DNA of 64,000 nucleotides from assembly GCA_019638495.1 (NCBI GenBank), contig JAHBTQ010000011.1, positions 24,258 to 88,257 of the forward strand. Reading direction: 5' to 3'. Source of the DNA: Taibaiella sp. (GTDB taxonomy: Bacteria; Bacteroidota; Bacteroidia; Chitinophagales; Chitinophagaceae). A program made the position numbers and the translations under genes. The notes beneath the pieces were generated by a model that saw nothing but the letters and a program-made list of their open reading frames with translations, ran no database searches and was not told the DNA's origin. Of this stretch, positions 60,085 to 64,000 are shown in pieces; the stretch's first letter is position 1; the number at the start of each line of letters is the position of its first letter.

Positions 60085-60092
60085 TATATTTG
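60085..60092 (+). promoter_or_regulatory. Candidate -7 promoter box of the DUF3822-rsmD-coaD operon
   Basis: TATATTTG, 39 bp before the ATG at 60132, and downstream of the alternative in-frame start at 60078, which it therefore argues against. Confidence 0.45.
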
Positions 60093-60131
60093 GGAGTAAA
60101 AGGCCGCAATTGCGTATCATTGTGGCACAAT

Positions 60132-60965
60132 ATGGCTTCGGCAACAAGCGACACTCAAAAGCAGGTATATAATATACGCGAGGAAGAAACTTTGACATCC
60201 CGGGTGGCTCTGGTAGTGTGTGTACTGGTGCAAAGAGGATTGTTTATAGCAGGCTTTAGCATTACGAAAGAACTGCTGACGATACACTATTCGGGATATG
60301 GGAAGAACAGGCCGGTCTGGAGCCTGGACTTTTTTGAACAGTCTTTTGCTAGTGAACCATTGCTAGCGGTAAAAGAAAAGGTAAAGGGGGTATTTATTTC
60401 GAGTCAGCGGCACATTATAGTTCCTGACGAGATATATGAAGAGAGTAGTGCACGCAATTGGCTGGCCGCTATTCACTTTGTAGAGCACGGAGACAAGGTG
60501 ATGATAGAGACACTGGAACATGACAAGGCACACCTGATGCAAGCAGTGCCTTTGAATATCACCGAGTTGGTTAGGATCAATTTTAAGAAAGCAGCGGTTG
60601 CTCCGCTTCATACCTACCAGTTTGCTGCGAAACATGCTCAGAGCCTGCAATTGCAATGTTGCATTTCGAGCGAGCAGGTGACTTTTACCTTGCACAACTA
60701 TAGCCAACTGTTGTGGCACCATGTGATGGACTATGTCAACGCAGACGATATTGCGTATATGGTGAGGTTACATTGCAAGGAAAACTATATAGACCCTGCA
60801 AAACTAAATATAGCATGCGACACGCTGACTGCGGCAGAGTATGACGTGGTACGGGCACTGTCGCAATACTTCCCAAATTTGAAATGTGGGAATGGACTAA
60901 CTATTCATAATTCCTGGGACCCGGCAATATGCCTGGCAAATCAGCTTTTGGAATGCGCATTGTAG
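60132..60965 (+). CDS. DUF3822 protein
   Basis: A 277-residue protein, fold probably actin/hexokinase-like as in other DUF3822 members (two similar halves; TIHYSGYGKNRPVWSLDFFE). It stands directly before rsmD and coaD, its usual place in Bacteroidota. Molecular role not known. Overlaps the rsmD start by 13 bp. Confidence 0.82.
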   Translation: MASATSDTQKQVYNIREEETLTSRVALVVCVLVQRGLFIAGFSITKELLTIHYSGYGKNRPVWSLDFFEQSFASEPLLAVKEKVKGVFISSQRHIIVPDEIYEESSARNWLAAIHFVEHGDKVMIETLEHDKAHLMQAVPLNITELVRINFKKAAVAPLHTYQFAAKHAQSLQLQCCISSEQVTFTLHNYSQLLWHHVMDYVNADDIAYMVRLHCKENYIDPAKLNIACDTLTAAEYDVVRALSQYFPNLKCGNGLTIHNSWDPAICLANQLLECAL

Positions 60966-61498
60966 GAGGAGAATTCGGAGGACGGAGATTTAACCCGCCG
61001 GCACGTATACCGGCGCGCCCCACCACAGAGGTAGCCAAAGAGGGCCTGTTTAATATATTGCAGAACAGCATAGAGCTTGAGGGCATAAAGACACTTGACA
61101 TCTTTGGAGGTACCGGCAGCATCACGTATGAGCTGGCTTCGCGGGGGGCAGAAGAACTGACTATTGTGGAGCGTGACCCCACGACCGTTGCATTCATAAG
61201 TAAGACGCTTAAAGAACTGGGAATAGATAAAAAGGTGAAACTGATAAGGGGTGATGTGTTCAAATTTATCCAACAGGATACCGAGAGGTACAATTTCATT
61301 TTCGCGGGTCCTCCCTATGCGTTGGAGACAATCGACAATCTACCCTTGATAGTTTTTGAGAAGCAGCTATTGTTGCCGGGCGGCTTATTTATCCTGGAGC
61401 ATACGCCACGCAACGACTATCAAAAACATCCGCGATTTACCAGGATGAAAAATTACGGCACTACTGTATTTACTTTCTTTACTCAACCTGCAGACTAA
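60953..61498 (+). CDS. rsmD: RsmD-family 16S rRNA (guanine966-N2) methyltransferase
   Basis: SAM-dependent methylation of G966 in 16S rRNA. A 181-residue protein starting MRIVGGEFGGRRFNPPARIP; SAM site KTLDIFGGTGSITYELASRG. The catalytic NPPF/DPPY-type motif reads AGPPYAL here, with Gly in place of the usual Asp. ATG at 60953 is preferred to ATG at 60929 because RsmD usually begins MRI(I/V)GG. Its stop overlaps the coaD ATG (TAATG). Confidence 0.9.
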   Translation: MRIVGGEFGGRRFNPPARIPARPTTEVAKEGLFNILQNSIELEGIKTLDIFGGTGSITYELASRGAEELTIVERDPTTVAFISKTLKELGIDKKVKLIRGDVFKFIQQDTERYNFIFAGPPYALETIDNLPLIVFEKQLLLPGGLFILEHTPRNDYQKHPRFTRMKNYGTTVFTFFTQPAD

Positions 61499-61956
61499 TG
61501 CAACGTATTTGTCTCTTCCCCGGCACGTTTGACCCTGTAACGATGGGGCATGTAGATGTTATAGAGCGCGCGGTCTCCTTGTTCGACAAGTTGATTATTG
61601 GTGTGGGTATCAACTCCACAAAGCAGCCGATGTTTAGTGTGGAGCAGAGAACGGAGTGGATCAGAGAGATCTTTAAAAATGACAGTAGGGTAGAGGTTAC
61701 GGGCTATGAGGGGCTTACAGTAGACTTTTGTAAAAAAGTAGACGCGAAGTTCATTCTGCGTGGCATCAGATACATCGCAGACTTTGAGTATGAAAAGGCT
61801 ATTGCGGACATGAACCGTATGCTGGCACCAGAGATAGAGACGGTGTTCCTGACTTGTTCACCCATGTATTCCACAATATCCTCTACACTGGTGCGTGATG
61901 TGATACGCAATGGCGGTAATGCGGGCATGTTCTTGCCGAAGGAAGTGAAGCTCTAA
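61498..61956 (+). CDS. coaD: Phosphopantetheine adenylyltransferase
   Basis: Fourth step of coenzyme A synthesis (dephospho-CoA from 4'-phosphopantetheine and ATP). A 152-residue protein with CLFPGTFDPVTMGHVDVIER (HxGH variant TMGH), RGIRYIADFEYEKAIADMNR and the ISSTLVRD motif. Links with panC, far upstream, in the same pathway. Ends with a strong terminator. Confidence 0.97.
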   Translation: MQRICLFPGTFDPVTMGHVDVIERAVSLFDKLIIGVGINSTKQPMFSVEQRTEWIREIFKNDSRVEVTGYEGLTVDFCKKVDAKFILRGIRYIADFEYEKAIADMNRMLAPEIETVFLTCSPMYSTISSTLVRDVIRNGGNAGMFLPKEVKL

Positions 61957-61958
61957 AC

Positions 61959-61987
61959 ACAACAGCCGCTCAGAGAGCGGCTGTTGT
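61959..61987. terminator. Bidirectional terminator
   Basis: Perfect 12-bp stem ACAACAGCCGCT / AGCGGCTGTTGT with a 5-nt loop, followed by AATAAAA; lies between convergent coaD and the dehydrogenase. Confidence 0.9.
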
Positions 61988-62006
61988 AATAAAAGTCTGA
62001 AAGTAG

Positions 62007-62921
62007 TTAGTTCCATTCTTTCTTGGCAAACATCGGACTCACCACGAGGTCCTTGCTGCCTGCCGTGTATTTGTAAAAGCCTTCACCGGACTTTGCACCG
62101 AGGCAGCCTGCCTGTACCATGTTCACGAGTAGTGTGGCCGGTGCGTATTTAGGATTGCCGATTCCCGTGTAAAGCACATTCAGTATTGAGAGGCAGGTAT
62201 CGAGGCCTATGAAGTCTGCCAGTTGTAATGGCCCAATCGGGTGCGCCATGCCCAGCTTCATTATTGTGTCTATTTCTGCAACACCTGCTACTCCTTCCTG
62301 TAGCGTGATGATGGCTTCGTTGATCATCGGCATCAAGATGCGGTTTGCCACAAAGCCCGGATAGTCGTTTGCCACGCACGGCACTTTTCCCAGTTTTTCA
62401 GAAAGTGCATAGATCTCTTTTGTAACCGCCGCTGAAGTGGCATAGCCATTTATCACTTCTACGAGCTTCATTACCGGTACTGGGTTCATGAAGTGCATGC
62501 CTATCACCTTATCTGCGCGCTTGGTAACCGATGCTATTTTGGTGATGGAGATAGACGAAGTGTTTGAAGCCAGTATGCAATCAGCAGGACATGCAGCATC
62601 CAGCTGGCGGAATATGTTCAGTTTCAGGTCAACGTTTTCGGTAGCCGCTTCTACCACGAGTTGCGCGGTCTTTACTGCACTGGCCATATCTGTATGTGTG
62701 GTGATACGCGAAAGAGCAGCCTGCTTTGCTTCTTCAGTCAGTGCGCCTTTTGCTACCTGCCTGTCCATATTCTTGCCAATGGTAGCAAGCGCTTTATCAA
62801 GAGCTTCCTGCTTAATATCCATCATGGAAACATTGAAGCCACTCTGTGCGAATACGTGGCAAATACCATTTCCCATGGTCCCTGAGCCTATTACTGTAAC
62901 GTTCTGTATTGTCGATGCCAT
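62007..62921 (-). CDS. 3-hydroxyacyl-CoA (3-hydroxybutyryl-CoA) dehydrogenase
   Basis: NAD-dependent oxidation of 3-hydroxyacyl-CoA in fatty-acid or butyrate-type metabolism. A 304-residue protein: TVIGSGTMGNGICHVFAQSG (Rossmann), EAATENVDLKLNIFRQL, LASNTSSISITKIAS (catalytic Ser/Asn), GMHFMNPVPVMKLVEVI (catalytic His) and FVANRILMPMINEAI. Stand-alone, not fused to an enoyl-CoA hydratase; gene names hbd or paaH would fit. Confidence 0.94.
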   Translation of the reverse strand: MASTIQNVTVIGSGTMGNGICHVFAQSGFNVSMMDIKQEALDKALATIGKNMDRQVAKGALTEEAKQAALSRITTHTDMASAVKTAQLVVEAATENVDLKLNIFRQLDAACPADCILASNTSSISITKIASVTKRADKVIGMHFMNPVPVMKLVEVINGYATSAAVTKEIYALSEKLGKVPCVANDYPGFVANRILMPMINEAIITLQEGVAGVAEIDTIMKLGMAHPIGPLQLADFIGLDTCLSILNVLYTGIGNPKYAPATLLVNMVQAGCLGAKSGEGFYKYTAGSKDLVVSPMFAKKEWN

Positions 62922-62944
62922 ATATCTGTGTCTTTTTAGGTGTG

Positions 62945-62952
62945 CAAAGGTA
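62945..62952 (-). promoter_or_regulatory. Candidate -7 promoter box of the dehydrogenase
   Basis: TACCTTTG on the minus strand, 23 nt before the ATG at 62921. Confidence 0.45.
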
Positions 62953-62971
62953 CGATTGCCCTTTGAATGTT

Positions 62972-63853
62972 CTAGCGAAGTATGTCTTTTACGTTCTTGA
63001 GGATGTTGTCTGCGATCCGAGCCATTGGCAGGTCGTTCTCGTCTTTGCCAAAGGGATCTTCTATTTCTTCTGCAATCATCTCCAGGCTGCCCAGCACATA
63101 GGAAACTATAGCTACAACCGGTACTGCCAGGTAGTGCAGGCTAAACGAAAGCCCTATAGGGAGCGTGAGGATATACAGGAAGAGGAACTTCTTGATGAAT
63201 ACGCTGTAGGAGTAGGGGATGGGGGTATTCTTGATGCGCTCGCACGCGCCACAGATATCGAGGAAAGAGCGCACCTCGCTATCCAGCATTAGTAGTTGCT
63301 CGCCGGTTATCAGGCCTTCTTTGTACAGCATGTTCACGCGCGTAGTTATTAAGCCCGCTACCTGGTTGGGGACATGTTTTGTATTGTCAAAGTCGGGTAT
63401 TTCCGGGTGTGGCTCTTCATCCAGTTGCAGGCGCGTAGTCTCAGCCTGCAGGTGCAGTTGCAGCGATTTGGAGAATAGTGGTATGACTTGCCTGAAGAAT
63501 TGCCTGTGCCTTGTTTCGTTGTGCGGCAATAGCGCGTTGATCTTTACGGCAAGGTTCCTGCTATTATTTACCAGTGCGCCCCAGTGTTTGCGCCCTTCCC
63601 ACCATCGGTCGTATGCTGTGTTTGTGCGAAAGACGAGCAGCATGGAGATAACAAAGCTCAGTAGCGTCTGCAACACACCGAAATGCTTGACAGGACTGTC
63701 TTCGGGAAGTTTCATTACCACGGTCTCTATGTGCACCATGACAGCAGCGTAAAGGCTAACAACCAATATCATTGGGAAAAGTTGCCGCAGTGTGTCTGAG
63801 CGTTTAAACAGGAAAATGCTGGATATCCAGGCGCGGGAATTGTAGTTGATCAT
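62972..63853 (-). CDS. Bestrophin-family channel protein
   Basis: A 293-residue membrane protein with four transmembrane helices. Family marks: YNSRAWISSIFLFKRSDTLR, LLSFVISMLLVFRTNTAYDR, WWEGRKHWGALVNNSRNLAV, and the conserved acidic segment IAEEIEDPFGKDENDLPM. Bacterial bestrophins are pentameric ion channels (sodium or anion). Ion not predictable here. Confidence 0.93.
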   Translation of the reverse strand: MINYNSRAWISSIFLFKRSDTLRQLFPMILVVSLYAAVMVHIETVVMKLPEDSPVKHFGVLQTLLSFVISMLLVFRTNTAYDRWWEGRKHWGALVNNSRNLAVKINALLPHNETRHRQFFRQVIPLFSKSLQLHLQAETTRLQLDEEPHPEIPDFDNTKHVPNQVAGLITTRVNMLYKEGLITGEQLLMLDSEVRSFLDICGACERIKNTPIPYSYSVFIKKFLFLYILTLPIGLSFSLHYLAVPVVAIVSYVLGSLEMIAEEIEDPFGKDENDLPMARIADNILKNVKDILR

Positions 63854-63916
63854 GGTCTAATTACCTTGCTACAAAGAAACGGCAAAGAGAGCGGTAAAAA
63901 ATATTTGTAGTAAGTG

Positions 63917-63947
63917 TTTGCCGGTAAGAAAGTGCTCCCTATCTTTG
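63917..63947 (+). promoter_or_regulatory. Bacteroidota-type promoter TTTG-N19-TATCTTTG
   Basis: TTTG at 63917-63920, 19-bp spacer, TATCTTTG at 63940-63947, 22 nt before the ATG at 63970. Complete match to the consensus. Confidence 0.75.
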
Positions 63948-63969
63948 CGCTCCCAATTCGGAAAACGGG

Positions 63970-64000
63970 ATGGGAAAAGCGGTTAGTTCTTTAGGTGATA
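63970..64000 (+). CDS. Start of an unidentified gene, cut by the window end
   Basis: ATG at 63970 followed by an open frame reading MGKAVSSLGD to the window end, behind a good promoter. Too short to identify. Confidence 0.55.
   Translation, partial: MGKAVSSLGD

Overview
The window looks like chromosome from a member of the Bacteroidota, most likely the Chitinophagales. The evidence is the Bacteroidota-specific families (DUF4270, DUF3822, DUF4856), type IX secretion C-terminal signals of both type A and type B, many lipoproteins with SxC-type lipoboxes, a TonB-dependent receptor with a carboxypeptidase-like N-terminal domain, and repeated TAnnTTTG boxes (the Bacteroidota -7 promoter element) in front of genes. 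No rRNA, tRNA or CRISPR array was found. The first gene (glmS) and the last gene are cut by the window edges.

Layout. 1-6700: glmS, a DUF4270 lipoprotein and a one-domain starch-synthase-like protein face away from panC, followed by moaA and a lipoprotein. 6890-14720: an accessory region. It holds an HNH endonuclease, a three-gene ABC-3C conflict system (DUF2326 SMC-like ATPase, small middle component, and an Mrr-like nuclease fused to the ABC-3C C-terminal domain), a CoiA-like nuclease, a GYF-domain membrane protein, and then about 1.5 kb of non-coding DNA packed with hairpins, an 11-bp tandem repeat and dispersed repeats. The ABC-3C genes are visibly more A/T-rich than the housekeeping genes on either side, which suggests acquisition by transfer. 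14726-26752: housekeeping and envelope genes (metK, mdh, an orphan histidine kinase, hemL, rnhA, a UPF0324 permease, tcdA, tatD). 26817-27515: a REP-associated tyrosine transposase bracketed by mirror-image 33-bp palindromes. 27519-33591: a probable iron-acquisition group (DUF4856 lipoprotein, imelysin-like lipoprotein, HTTM membrane protein, TonB receptor).

33760-64000: mostly core genes (lon, purA, pabB, an M1 aminopeptidase, accD, smpB, sucA, DUF3822-rsmD-coaD, 3-hydroxyacyl-CoA dehydrogenase, bestrophin), with secreted T9SS cargo, a LytTR response regulator beside a propeller lipoprotein, and a GtrA and a GT-C-like membrane protein.

Main points for a second look: (i) the ABC-3C system and its nuclease-rich neighbourhood; (ii) a family of degenerate 8-bp tandem arrays at the 3' ends of convergent genes, whose first unit contains the stop codon in two cases and which are inverted around terminators; (iii) four genes whose -7 promoter box lies only 4-6 nt before the start codon, predicting leaderless mRNAs; (iv) a run of consecutive perfect hairpins at about 13.5 kb; (v) the RAYT with its palindromes.
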